NCBI GenBank assembly: GCA_026397015.1 | Contig: JAPLVR010000006.1 | Location: forward strand, 156,081 to 220,080 | Origin: Candidatus Iainarchaeum sp. | GTDB lineage: Archaea > Iainarchaeota > Iainarchaeia > Iainarchaeales > JAAZKV01 | Length of the DNA: 64,000 bases | Direction: 5' to 3' | Shown here: positions 48,394-57,559 of the stretch, in pieces | How positions within the stretch are numbered: position 1 is the first letter of the stretch | How the letters are laid out: each line of letters begins with the position of its first letter | Program-made: the position numbers and the translations under genes | Notes under the pieces: generated by a model | Database searches by the model: none | Told to the model about the DNA's origin: nothing | The model's input: the letters and a program-made list of their open reading frames with translations, nothing else

Positions 48394-49047
48394 TTATTCT
48401 CCAAATTCTTCAATAATTTCTTTTATTTCGCTCGCGGATTCCGCGTAAAAAACCCTTCCTCCGCAATCTTTTACATAGGTCTCAATCTCAAAAGGCAATT
48501 TCTTTTTAACGAAAGGCTTGTAAACAATAGTTGCAAAAGGGACTTTCGAACCTGCGACAACCTTCGGATGAATCTTTTCCTTCAAAACAGAAACATTCGG
48601 CTTCTTCCCCAAAAAAAGTTTATACAAATAATAACCATAAGACAGCTCACCCAACGCGCCGAGGCTCACGCCCAAAACAAGGACAACATCCCCAAAAAGA
48701 CAATGAGTCAAATCCTGCTTATACCAAGTACCAGTATCGATCTCCTCATCAACAATCTTCTTTCCATTAATCTCCGCATCAATAAATTCACGCAAATGCT
48801 TTATCCCAAAATCAGAATCCGACACGGGAACAGTTCCAAAAACCTTCCTCCCGCCTAACTCCTTATACTTTTTCGCAACTTCAAAAGAAACGCCCCTATT
48901 CGGAAGCAAAACAATTTCAGAACCAGAATTAACGAGCGACCCTGCAATCTCTTCAACATGCCTCTCAAAATCCGGCTTCTTCATTTTCAACAATTTAAAA
49001 TAATGAAAATCGACATCGGCTGCACCAATCAAACAAACACGGAGCAT
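48394..49047 (-). CDS. SLOG/LOG-like predicted nucleotide-binding protein
   Basis: Rossmann-like; DVVLVLGVSLGALGELSYGYYLYKL. Confidence 0.5.
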   Translation of the reverse strand: MLRVCLIGAADVDFHYFKLLKMKKPDFERHVEEIAGSLVNSGSEIVLLPNRGVSFEVAKKYKELGGRKVFGTVPVSDSDFGIKHLREFIDAEINGKKIVDEEIDTGTWYKQDLTHCLFGDVVLVLGVSLGALGELSYGYYLYKLFLGKKPNVSVLKEKIHPKVVAGSKVPFATIVYKPFVKKKLPFEIETYVKDCGGRVFYAESASEIKEIIEEFGE

Positions 49048-49075
49048 GATAATCACTTCCAACAAACAAAATTTA

Positions 49076-50206
49076 TTACCTCTTATTCAAATTATTTAAA
49101 TTATTCGAATAATTCTTTTCAAATTCTTTCTTATATTTCTCAAACCGGTTCTCTTTCAGCGCCAAGCGGATTTCCTTCATCAAATTTGCCATAAAAAAAG
49201 TGTTGTGATAGCTGAGAAGCATCTGGCCGTTCTGCTCGTGAGTTTTGAATAGGTGGTGAAGGTAAGCACGCGAATGGTTTTTGCAAACGAAACACTCACA
49301 ATTCTTGTCGAGCGAAGCAAACGAATTCTTGCATGTTCCGCGGTCGATTTGCAAAACGCCTGCATGCGTGAAAATCTTTCCGTGGCGAGCCATTCTTGTG
49401 GGATAAGCAGAATCAAAAATATCAACCCCGAGAGAAACAAGCTCCAGAATTTCAAGCGGGGAACCAACACCCATCAAATAAATCGGTTTTTCTTTTGAAA
49501 CAAATTTTTTTGAATAAGAAGTTATCTTGTACATTTCGGAAGCGGGCTCGCCGATGCACAAACCGCCAAAAGCGAGGCCGTCAAAATTCATCTGGTCGAA
49601 AGCGAGAGCGGCTTTTTTTCTCAAATCCAAAAAAGTTCCTCCTTGCGTTATTCCGAATAAAAGCTGGTTCTTGTTTTTGTGGGCGGATTTGCAGCGCTGC
49701 GCCCACTCAATCGTTCGAATCAAAGCATCAATATGCTCCGCTCTTGAAGCGCCAAAGGGGGCGAGGTGGTCAAGGCACATTGCGACATCGCTGCCTAAAG
49801 AGTTTTGAATTTGAATTGCTTTTTCTGGTGTAATTAATTCGACGCTTTTATCAAAAGGATTTCTGAAATAAACACCTTTATCGTTAACATGATGGACAAA
49901 GTTTTTGCTCAATAATTGGAAACCGCCAGAATCCGTGAACATTGATTTGTCCCAAGAAATGAACTTGTGCAAGCCACCGGCTTTCTTTATTGTTTCAAGA
50001 CCGGGCTTCAAGTAATTTATAAAAGCGTTTGAAATCAAGCAATCAATGCCAAATTTTTTTAAGTCAGGGTGAGAAACGTATTTCACGGCGCCCTTGGTTG
50101 CAACCGGCATCAAAAAAGGGGTTTCGACATTGCCGTGAAAAGTGCGCAAAATTCCAGAACGAGCGGAAGAATTTTCTGATTCTGAAATTATTTCAAAGCA
50201 AGGCAT
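49076..50206 (-). CDS. tgt: tRNA-guanine transglycosylase, bacterial/eukaryotic (queuine/preQ1) type
   Basis: TDSGGFQ, GGLCIGEP, YLMGVGSPLEILE, CECFVCKNHSRAYLHHLF; no PUA extension. Confidence 0.9.
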   Translation of the reverse strand: MPCFEIISESENSSARSGILRTFHGNVETPFLMPVATKGAVKYVSHPDLKKFGIDCLISNAFINYLKPGLETIKKAGGLHKFISWDKSMFTDSGGFQLLSKNFVHHVNDKGVYFRNPFDKSVELITPEKAIQIQNSLGSDVAMCLDHLAPFGASRAEHIDALIRTIEWAQRCKSAHKNKNQLLFGITQGGTFLDLRKKAALAFDQMNFDGLAFGGLCIGEPASEMYKITSYSKKFVSKEKPIYLMGVGSPLEILELVSLGVDIFDSAYPTRMARHGKIFTHAGVLQIDRGTCKNSFASLDKNCECFVCKNHSRAYLHHLFKTHEQNGQMLLSYHNTFFMANLMKEIRLALKENRFEKYKKEFEKNYSNNLNNLNKR

Positions 50207-50257
50207 CAAACAAACGAAAAAATCAACAGGTTTTTAAACACTAAAACGCCTAATTAC

Positions 50258-50530
50258 TTTGGACTAGGCCGGGCCGCTAGCGGTGGCTTGTTACCGGAAA
50301 CCCGCTTTATGCCGGGGCCGAAGCTGAGGAAGAGGTTTTGATGCCACTGCAAATGCAGTTTTGATGGCGTCGAAGCTCTGTCCTTACAGGTTCCGTCATA
50401 GGATGAAACCCGCCAGGCTGGGAACAGAGCAACGGTAGTTTTATGTGGGGCGCTGAAGGGCCAACAGAGTGGAGCCACCAAAGCCCAACAATTGCTTTGG
50501 CTAGAAATCCATTTCTTGGCGCGTCCACTT
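50258..50530 (+). ncRNA. Archaeal SRP (7S) RNA
   Basis: Alu-like GCCGGGCCGCTAGCGGTGGCTTGTTACC...GGGGCCGAAGCTGAGG; domain IV CCAGG-CTG-GGAA-CAG-AGCAACGG; terminal TGGAC/GTCCA pairing. Confidence 0.93.
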
Positions 50531-50933
50531 TAAAATCAATCAAGACCCTCTTAAAACAATTTTTTATAAAATTTCAAAAACATTGCCCTTAATGAGAAGA
50601 GTCCGGACTTTTTGCGTGCATTTCTTCTGAGGTTCTTTGCCGCTGCCCGCGCAGTCCAATCAGTTCTATTCCGCCCGCTCAACAAATATCTTTCCGGAGC
50701 ACCCCTCGGAACACTTCTCGGACAACTTCTTAGAGCAACCATTACGAACCCCTAACAAAAAACACGCTTTTTAGTATAATAAACCTCCTAACCCGATGTA
50801 AACCTTATACATAATTTGCTCTTTTTGCCCAAAAACACTGCTTTTCAAGGGCGAAAAGGCGAAGGATTGCGATAAGCTTTTATGCATTTTATCTGATGTT
50901 TTGTCATAATCCAGTTTATCTGGGGGCTTAAAG

Positions 50934-51158
50934 ATGGTTTTTGAGAAGCGAATGTCGGTGAAAGAGCTAATTGAGCAAATGAGAAGGGAACTCCAAGAAG
51001 AAAGAGAAATGGCTGAGGGGATAAAAAAGAAGGCAAAAAAAGCCAAAAAAACGGTCAAAAAGGTGAAAAAACCCTCAAAAAAGAGGGCAAAAAGAAGTAA
51101 GAAATCTGCAAAAAAGAAAGCAAAAAAAACGACCAAGAAAAAGAAGAAGAAAAGATAA
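50934..51158 (+). CDS. Lys-rich histone H1-like small protein
   Basis: MSVKELIEQMRRELQEEREMAEGIKKKAKKAKKTVKKVKKPSKKRAKRS... Confidence 0.6.
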   Translation: MVFEKRMSVKELIEQMRRELQEEREMAEGIKKKAKKAKKTVKKVKKPSKKRAKRSKKSAKKKAKKTTKKKKKKR

Positions 51159-51187
51159 AAGATTTTTTTTATTTGGCTCGAAATTCT

Positions 51188-51544
51188 TCAAATTTTTCTG
51201 CCGAACTTGCGGAACACTTCTTTCTTTAGGTGATCAAGCACTTTTTGAATAACCTCAATGAGTTGCCACCCATCATCGGAGGCAAAAACCAGTCTGCCGC
51301 CGACTAAAAGGCGTGCATGAACCTCGTGATGAATCTTTAGACCTTCGTGGCGATGCTCCTTAAAAGTAAGGTGAAGCTTGACATCTTCGCCGAAAGAAAC
51401 CTTTTTCAAAAAACGCTCAATGTTGCTCTTAATGATGGCGGCATCGACTTCGTCAATCTCGGGAAGTTTTGCAAACTCCACCCCCTCAATCCCAATCAAC
51501 CAAAAACACCAAAAGCAAAAGAATGAATAAGTAATGCTTTTCAA
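51188..51544 (-). CDS. HPF/RaiA-like ribosome-hibernation domain protein
   Basis: VKLHLTFKEHRHEGLKIHHEVHARLLVGGRLVFASDDGWQLIEVIQKVLDHLKKEVFRK. Confidence 0.45.
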   Translation of the reverse strand: MKSITYSFFCFWCFWLIGIEGVEFAKLPEIDEVDAAIIKSNIERFLKKVSFGEDVKLHLTFKEHRHEGLKIHHEVHARLLVGGRLVFASDDGWQLIEVIQKVLDHLKKEVFRKFGRKI

Positions 51545-51597
51545 GGTTAAAAAGGTTTTGGAACGCCTTTAAAAACGTTTTAAAGGAAAGATATTTT

Positions 51598-53439
51598 ATG
51601 GAAAATGAAAACCGAGAAAAAGAGGAGCTCCTGCAGGCGGCGCCAAAAGAGTGCAGAAAAGGCGTTGAAGAAGCCATTGATTTCCTTGAGGCGGTTTATT
51701 CCTCGGAAGGAGAAACCGGAAGAAAAAAAATAAAACACTTCATCAGAATAGGAAAAATGGATATTGAAAGAAATTTTGAAAGGGAAACGATACTTGGAAA
51801 TATGCTTTACGGGTCAATAGCGGAAAGAAAAACAAACGCCGAAGAAATAGAAAAAAGGTTCGGAAAAAAAACCGCGGAACTTGCAAAGGAAGCCGGAGAA
51901 ATACTTCAAATAATCGGAAGCAACTTCGGGAAAGTGCCGTCGGAAACGCTCAGCTCAATAATGCTTTCGATGACTGAAAATGTCCAAACAACAATGATTG
52001 GAATCGCGGCAATGCTTGACTGGCTCAGAAACATAGAAGAATTAAATGAAAATGAAAGAAAAAAAATAATCGGCATGACAAAAGAAATTTACATACCATT
52101 AGTGATGAAACTCGGGCTGCAAAGCATCACGTGGCAGCTTCAGGATTACTGCTTCAAGGCGGAAAATCCGAAAGCATACGAAAAAATAAAACAGCTGGTC
52201 GGAAAAACGAGGGAAGAAAGAGAAAAACTTGTTGAAGAGGTAAAAGAGGAACTTGGAAAACTGCTGAAGGGAAAAATCGAGGTGCAAATATTCGGGAGAC
52301 CGAAAAACTTCTGGGCAATAAACAAAAAAATGGAAAAAGTGCTGTTCAAAAACATCTACGACCTGTACGGAATCAGGATTATCTGCAATAAGGAAAGCGA
52401 ATGCTACGAAGCGCTCGGCTACATTCATTCAAAATACAAAATAATTCCAGGAACCTTTGACGATTATATTTCAAAACCAAAAGACGAGGGTTACCAAAGC
52501 ATCCATACCACTGTTGAGAGAGGAAACGACATCATTGAATTCCAAATAAGAACATGGGCGCAACACCTCAGGACGGAATCAAACCTTTACTGGAAATACA
52601 GGCGATTAACAAAGGACAGGGAATTCGAGAAAGAACTGAGCTGGGAAAGGCAGCTCATGGAATGGCAAAAAAGCGCGGGAAAGGAAGCGCAGATGAGAAG
52701 TTTCACCGGAAAAAAAATATTCACATTCACGCCGAAAAACGAAGTAATAGTTTTGCCAAAAGAGGCAACTGTTATTGATTTTGCCTTCGCAATACACACT
52801 GATCTTGGCAAAAGAATGGAAAAGGCAAAAGTGAACGGAAAACTCGTTCCGATAGAAATGGAACTAAAAAACCTCGACAGGGTCGAGATAATTGCGTCAA
52901 AACAACCCCGAATAAAAAGAAACTGGGTAAATTTTGCGAAAAGCAGCAAGGCAAAAACAAAAATAAAAGCTCATTTTGGAATCAAGGCGAAAAGGGTGAA
53001 AGCCGGAACGGAAAAAGAAACAATCGGAAAAACGAGAAAAACAAAAACAGCGGAATGCTGCAATCCGCTGCCCGGCGAAGAAGTTGTCGGGGTAAAAACC
53101 AGCAAGAGAAAAATAGTCATACACAGAAAGGATTGCATCAACCTGAAAAAAATTTCTCCGAAAAAAATAATCAAACTTGAATTTATGGGGGAAGAAGGAA
53201 AAACCAGGCTCAAAATAACGGCACTGGACAGAATAGGGCTGCTCGGAGAAATACTTTTAAAAATAAAAAAAAGCGGAGCAACAATAGTCTCAACCGACTT
53301 CAAAATAAAAAAATCGGGATACGTTGAATCAACATTTGAGATAAAAATCAAAAATATCGAGAAACTTGAAAAGCTGGCGGAAGAAATCGAAAAAATCCCG
53401 TCGGTTTACGGTGCCGAAAGGATATCGCAAAAGATTTAA
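51598..53439 (+). CDS. Long RelA/SpoT homolog (degenerate HD, synthetase, TGS, ACT)
   Basis: FGRPKNFWAINKKME, NIYDLYGIRIICN, GTFDDYISKPKDEGYQSIHTTVERG, EFQIRTWAQH; TGS and ACT follow. Confidence 0.9.
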   Translation: MENENREKEELLQAAPKECRKGVEEAIDFLEAVYSSEGETGRKKIKHFIRIGKMDIERNFERETILGNMLYGSIAERKTNAEEIEKRFGKKTAELAKEAGEILQIIGSNFGKVPSETLSSIMLSMTENVQTTMIGIAAMLDWLRNIEELNENERKKIIGMTKEIYIPLVMKLGLQSITWQLQDYCFKAENPKAYEKIKQLVGKTREEREKLVEEVKEELGKLLKGKIEVQIFGRPKNFWAINKKMEKVLFKNIYDLYGIRIICNKESECYEALGYIHSKYKIIPGTFDDYISKPKDEGYQSIHTTVERGNDIIEFQIRTWAQHLRTESNLYWKYRRLTKDREFEKELSWERQLMEWQKSAGKEAQMRSFTGKKIFTFTPKNEVIVLPKEATVIDFAFAIHTDLGKRMEKAKVNGKLVPIEMELKNLDRVEIIASKQPRIKRNWVNFAKSSKAKTKIKAHFGIKAKRVKAGTEKETIGKTRKTKTAECCNPLPGEEVVGVKTSKRKIVIHRKDCINLKKISPKKIIKLEFMGEEGKTRLKITALDRIGLLGEILLKIKKSGATIVSTDFKIKKSGYVESTFEIKIKNIEKLEKLAEEIEKIPSVYGAERISQKI

Positions 53440-53512
53440 ACAAAACCCACAACAAGTAATAAAAAAACATTAAAGAATCAGTAAAAAGAAACTGGCGGCA
53501 GGCGAACCAAAA

Positions 53513-54205
53513 ATGGAAAAAAAACCGATAATTGAAGTGCAAAATGTGAGCAAAATATATAAAATGGACGAGGTGGATGTGGTTGCGCTTGACGGCGTAA
53601 GCCTGAAAATTTATCCCGGAGAATTTGTTTCAATAATGGGCCCATCCGGCTCCGGAAAAACAACCCTGCTGGATGTATTAAGCGTTCTCATGAGGCCGAC
53701 TCAAGGAAAAATAATTATAAACGGAAAAGACGTTTCAACGCTGAACGACAACGAACTCGCAATAATAAGGGGAAAAACAATAGGATTTGTTTTTCAAACA
53801 TTCAATTTAATTCCAAAATTGAGTGCACTTGAAAACGTAATGATGCCGATGTGGTTCAGGGGAGTTCCATTAAAGGAAAGAAAAGCGAGAGCGGAAGAGG
53901 TGTTAAGGGAAGTCGGACTTGAAGACAGAATGACCCATAAACCAAGCGAACTAAGCGGCGGTCAGAGGCAGAGGGTGGCGATAGCAAGGGCTCTTGCAAA
54001 CGAACCGGAGGTTATTGTAGCGGATGAACCGACCGGAAACCTCGACTCGAAAGCCGGAAAACAGGTTCTGGGAATACTTAAGGAGCTCAATGAGAAGCAA
54101 GGAAAAACTATTTTAATGGTTACTCACAATAAGACTATAGGAAATCTGGCGAAAAGAAGAATAAAACTTTTTGACGGAAAAATATGCAGGGGGGATAAAA
54201 TATGA
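53513..54205 (+). CDS. ABC transporter ATP-binding protein (LolD/MacB type)
   Basis: GPSGSGKTTLLDVLSVLMRPTQG, ELSGGQRQRVAIARAL, VIVADEPTGNLD. Confidence 0.95.
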   Translation: MEKKPIIEVQNVSKIYKMDEVDVVALDGVSLKIYPGEFVSIMGPSGSGKTTLLDVLSVLMRPTQGKIIINGKDVSTLNDNELAIIRGKTIGFVFQTFNLIPKLSALENVMMPMWFRGVPLKERKARAEEVLREVGLEDRMTHKPSELSGGQRQRVAIARALANEPEVIVADEPTGNLDSKAGKQVLGILKELNEKQGKTILMVTHNKTIGNLAKRRIKLFDGKICRGDKI

Positions 54206-55407
54206 AAACAAAAATATTACTTGTAATTTTGGTTTTGATAACGGGATTTGCGTTTGCAGCAAATCCAACGCCAACACAATTCAACTACAACCCGAGTCCG
54301 GCGGTGCCAGGTTCCACAATAACAATTCTCATTCAGGTTGAGAATGCCGATAATTATGCAAAAGAAGATGTAATGGTTAAAATTGATGAAAAATATCCTT
54401 TCACAGTAAAGGGGCAAAATGAACAAAACTTAGGAACACTGGAAAAAAACGGGAAAAAACTTGTAGAATACACAATATACGTTGACCCAACCGCGCAAAA
54501 TCAAACTTATCCTATCGATGTCATGACAAAATCAAAAAGCGAACCTAATTGGGTCACAACCCCAAAATCAATAGTTATTGCCGGAAAAAAACCAATTGTA
54601 AAAGTAATGAATATATCGGAAACAAAACTCGTTCCGGGGCAAGAAAAAGAAATAATTTTCACCCTTCAAAATGTTGGAACAAGCGCCGCATACGACATTT
54701 TAGTCGAGCTTGAAGAAGACAGGACTGTAACTGCTACTGGAGTTATTGTTGAAAGGGAAATACTCCCGCTGGGCGCTGCAACCGCGCACATGAGTTCTTT
54801 ACTCCCAGGCGACCAGGAAAGCGTCACAATGAAAGTAAGTGTAAACAAAGAAGCAAGTTTGAAAAATTACACCCTGCCGGTTACGGTTTCATACAGGGAT
54901 TCTGCGGGAACAATAGAAACTGAAACCTCTTACATAGGATTCAAAGTTTCCGGGTTGGTGGAAATCGACGCGACAATAAAAGACGGCGGAACACAGCTGA
55001 TTGCCGGAAAAAGCAACGAAATAACAATAGAAATGTTCAACAAAGGAAACGGAAAAGCTGATTTCATAATTGCGCAAATTGAAGCCGACTGCGGAGAGGC
55101 TGCAAAGACAAAGCAATTCATCGGAACGCTTGAACCAAATGATGTTGATTCTTTTAAGACAACAATAAACTTAGGCCAAAGCGCAAAGTCGGGGCCGTGC
55201 AAAATAAAAGTTGTTTTGAACTACCAGGACGCGGACGCATCCCCAAAAAACAAGGAAATTGAACTTAGCGCGCCGGCATATTCGATTGAGGACGCTGCGG
55301 CACTGGCCGGGGGCGGAATAAATCCATTATTTGTACTTGTAATGTTGGCTATCATTGGATTTGTTGGATACCAAGTTTGGAAAAAAATGAAAAACAAAAG
55401 CAAGTAA
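54202..55407 (+). CDS. COG1361/CARDB-like secreted S-layer-domain protein
   Basis: Signal peptide, repeated Ig-like domains, C-terminal TM. Confidence 0.75.
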   Translation: MKTKILLVILVLITGFAFAANPTPTQFNYNPSPAVPGSTITILIQVENADNYAKEDVMVKIDEKYPFTVKGQNEQNLGTLEKNGKKLVEYTIYVDPTAQNQTYPIDVMTKSKSEPNWVTTPKSIVIAGKKPIVKVMNISETKLVPGQEKEIIFTLQNVGTSAAYDILVELEEDRTVTATGVIVEREILPLGAATAHMSSLLPGDQESVTMKVSVNKEASLKNYTLPVTVSYRDSAGTIETETSYIGFKVSGLVEIDATIKDGGTQLIAGKSNEITIEMFNKGNGKADFIIAQIEADCGEAAKTKQFIGTLEPNDVDSFKTTINLGQSAKSGPCKIKVVLNYQDADASPKNKEIELSAPAYSIEDAAALAGGGINPLFVLVMLAIIGFVGYQVWKKMKNKSK

Positions 55408-55459
55408 ACAAACGGCACGACCAACAAAAACTTAATAAACAACCAACAACTACTATATT

Positions 55460-56203
55460 GTGAACACTATGCGAAGAATAAGCAGCGGAATAGCCGGGTT
55501 TGATGAACTCGTTGAAGGAGGCTTTCCCGAAGGGAGAAGCTTCTTAATAAGCGGGAGCACCGGAACAGGAAAAACTATTTTTGCAATCCAATTCGTAGTT
55601 CAAGGCGCAATGAAAGGCGAACCTGGAATATACCTGACACTTGACGAGCGCCCGGAACTGATAAGAGAAGACATGCTAAGATTCGGATGGAATCTGAGGG
55701 AACTTGAAGACAAAGGCCTGATGCAAATAATCGACGGAACAATCGCAAAAGTCGGCATACCAAGCGATGAAGAATTTTCACTCCCTGTAACAGGATTCGA
55801 TTTGGACAAACTATTGCTTGAATTGATGAAGGCAATAAAAAAAATAAGGGCGAAAAGAGTGGTAATTGATTCTATTCCCGCATTGGGAATAAACTTTGAA
55901 AACGAACATGAAGTCAGAAAGGCAATATTAAAAACAATTTATTTCCTTTCAAGAGCGGGAGTGACGACCATGCTCACAACCGAAGTCGAAGAAGGCTCAA
56001 AAAGATTCAGCAAATACGGGGTAGAAGAATATGTTGCTGACGGAGTTATAATGCTCCATTACATGGGAATCGGAACACAGAGCAACAGAACGATGCACAT
56101 AAGAAAAATGAGGGCAACAAAGCCGAGCGAAGACCTGCACCCGATGGAAATAACCAATAGCGGAATAAAAATACACAAAGTTGAAGAGGATTATAATTTA
56201 TAA
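55460..56203 (+). CDS. KaiC-like RecA-superfamily ATPase
   Basis: GIAGFDELVEGGFPEGRSFLISGSTGTGKTIFAIQF, VVIDSIPAL. Confidence 0.88.
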   Translation: MNTMRRISSGIAGFDELVEGGFPEGRSFLISGSTGTGKTIFAIQFVVQGAMKGEPGIYLTLDERPELIREDMLRFGWNLRELEDKGLMQIIDGTIAKVGIPSDEEFSLPVTGFDLDKLLLELMKAIKKIRAKRVVIDSIPALGINFENEHEVRKAILKTIYFLSRAGVTTMLTTEVEEGSKRFSKYGVEEYVADGVIMLHYMGIGTQSNRTMHIRKMRATKPSEDLHPMEITNSGIKIHKVEEDYNL

Positions 56204-56395
56204 AAAAAACAAAGCAGCAAATTTCTAAAAAAATCCGCAATTTTTTTCTAAATTCTTTTGAAAAAAATTTCAAATCTGCGCGCAAAACAAATTTTTAAAA
56301 AAATTCAAAAAAAAGGAAATAACAAAGCTTAAATATCAGAAAAGCGTTAATACAATAAACATTTATCAATTAAAATGATAAAGAAAAAATAAGAA

Positions 56396-56461
56396 ATGGC
56401 GAAGGAGGGGATAAAAATGGCAAAGAAAAAGAAGAAAAAAGCAAAGAAAAAAAGAAGGTAA
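56396..56461 (+). CDS. Lys-rich microprotein (21 aa, or 14 aa from 56417)
   Basis: MAKEGIKMAKKKKKKAKKKRR; GGAGGGGA ribosome-binding-like sequence just before the inner ATG. Confidence 0.4.
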   Translation: MAKEGIKMAKKKKKKAKKKRR

Positions 56462-56589
56462 CCGCTTTTTGTGAAAAAAATTTAAAGTTTGGCGCGATTG
56501 TGTTCAGTTGCGCCAAGAATTATTTTTGTGAAACTGATTCTCGAACAAGTTTTCAATATCGGTTGTTGAGAGACAAATAAAAAAAATAA

Positions 56590-56702
56590 TGGAGACGGCG
56601 AGATTTGAACCCGCGACACACCGGTCTTCAGCCGATTGCTTGTGGGCGAAAAAAACATAAAAAAAATGCTTAAATTCGTCTCCCAGGCTGAGCTACGTCT
56701 CC
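56590..56702 (-). tRNA. tRNA-Phe(GAA) with ~39-nt intron in the D-stem (56640-56678)
   Basis: GGAGACG/CGTCTCC+A, ATCGG-CTGAAGA-CCGGT, GCGGG-TTCAAAT-CTCGC; D-stem GCTC..GA[intron]GC. Confidence 0.88.
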
Positions 56703-56730
56703 ATCAAGTAGAATTTCATAAGAAAAGTTT

Positions 56731-57469
56731 TTAATATCTGCTCAAAATGAAAATAGCTCTGTTTTGCTTATTAGCATCACAAAATCCAACAATATTTACA
56801 TATTTTAAAAAATCAGCATGTTTCCTTATTTTAATTCTGACCGCCCGTGTTATTCCTTTTTTTCTTTTGTTCCTTTGCTTTGGAAAATACGGCCCCAAAA
56901 CCTTGATTCCAAAATATTCGTCTAACAAAAAAACAATTTGTTTCATAAATTTAGCCCCACTTTGCAAATTTTCACTTAACTTCCACTGTTCCAGCATTAT
57001 TGACTTTGTTTGCTCAACATTAGCTTCACATGAAAAATAAGCCCTGATGAACGCTCTAAAAAATATTTTTTCTTCAATTATCCAATTAGGAATTAGAAAA
57101 TCTTGAGAAACTTTGGCACCAACTGGAACGCCGCATAAATAAAGTGTTCTTGCCAAGGGTTTAGAATTTATTCCCAAATTAAAAGTCCCATACTTGTTTG
57201 TTGAGCACGGTCTTATTTTGCCTTCAACTGAAAAAATTTTTTTAATGAGACTATTGAAATATTTTAAGGTTTTGAAATCGTTTGAAGTAAAATCAATCCT
57301 CCAACGAGGATGACCTTGAATGTATCGTCACCAATTAGAAAGCCGCAAATCTCCGCACAAGTTCAATAGAAGGACGTAAAGGAAACCAACCTCTAAAGAA
57401 TTCGATGGGTGCTTGAGAAGGCGACCTATAAAAAGACAACAAATCCTCTAATTTCAGAATTGATTTCAT
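56731..57469 (-). pseudogene. LAGLIDADG homing endonuclease pseudogene
   Basis: Frames join as ...LVRRFCGFLIGDGYIQGHPRWRIDFTSNDF...LYLCGVPVGAKVSQDFLIPNWI...; needs two 1-nt restorations near 57335-57355. Confidence 0.75.
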
Positions 57470-57493
57470 TATAAAAAAAATAATTTATGGCAA

Positions 57494-57525
57494 TAAAAAC
57501 GCTTCGAGGGTTCCCTGCTGGTGAA
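57494..57525 (-). repeat. Copy e of the CACCGGCACG element (divergent)
   Basis: rc: TTTCACCAGCAGGGAACCCTCGAAGCGTTTTT. Confidence 0.5.
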
Positions 57526-57559
57526 AAATTTTCAGAGTAAACAACTCAATAAGAATGAG

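Noticed and set aside
50254-50543. Two minus-strand ORFs of 75-78 aa
   Set aside because: They lie on the opposite strand of a convincing SRP RNA and have no protein-family features.
50551-50742. 63-aa basic minus-strand ORF (MVALRSCPRSVPRG...)
   Set aside because: Basic but unrecognisable, and no promoter support; not enough to call a gene.
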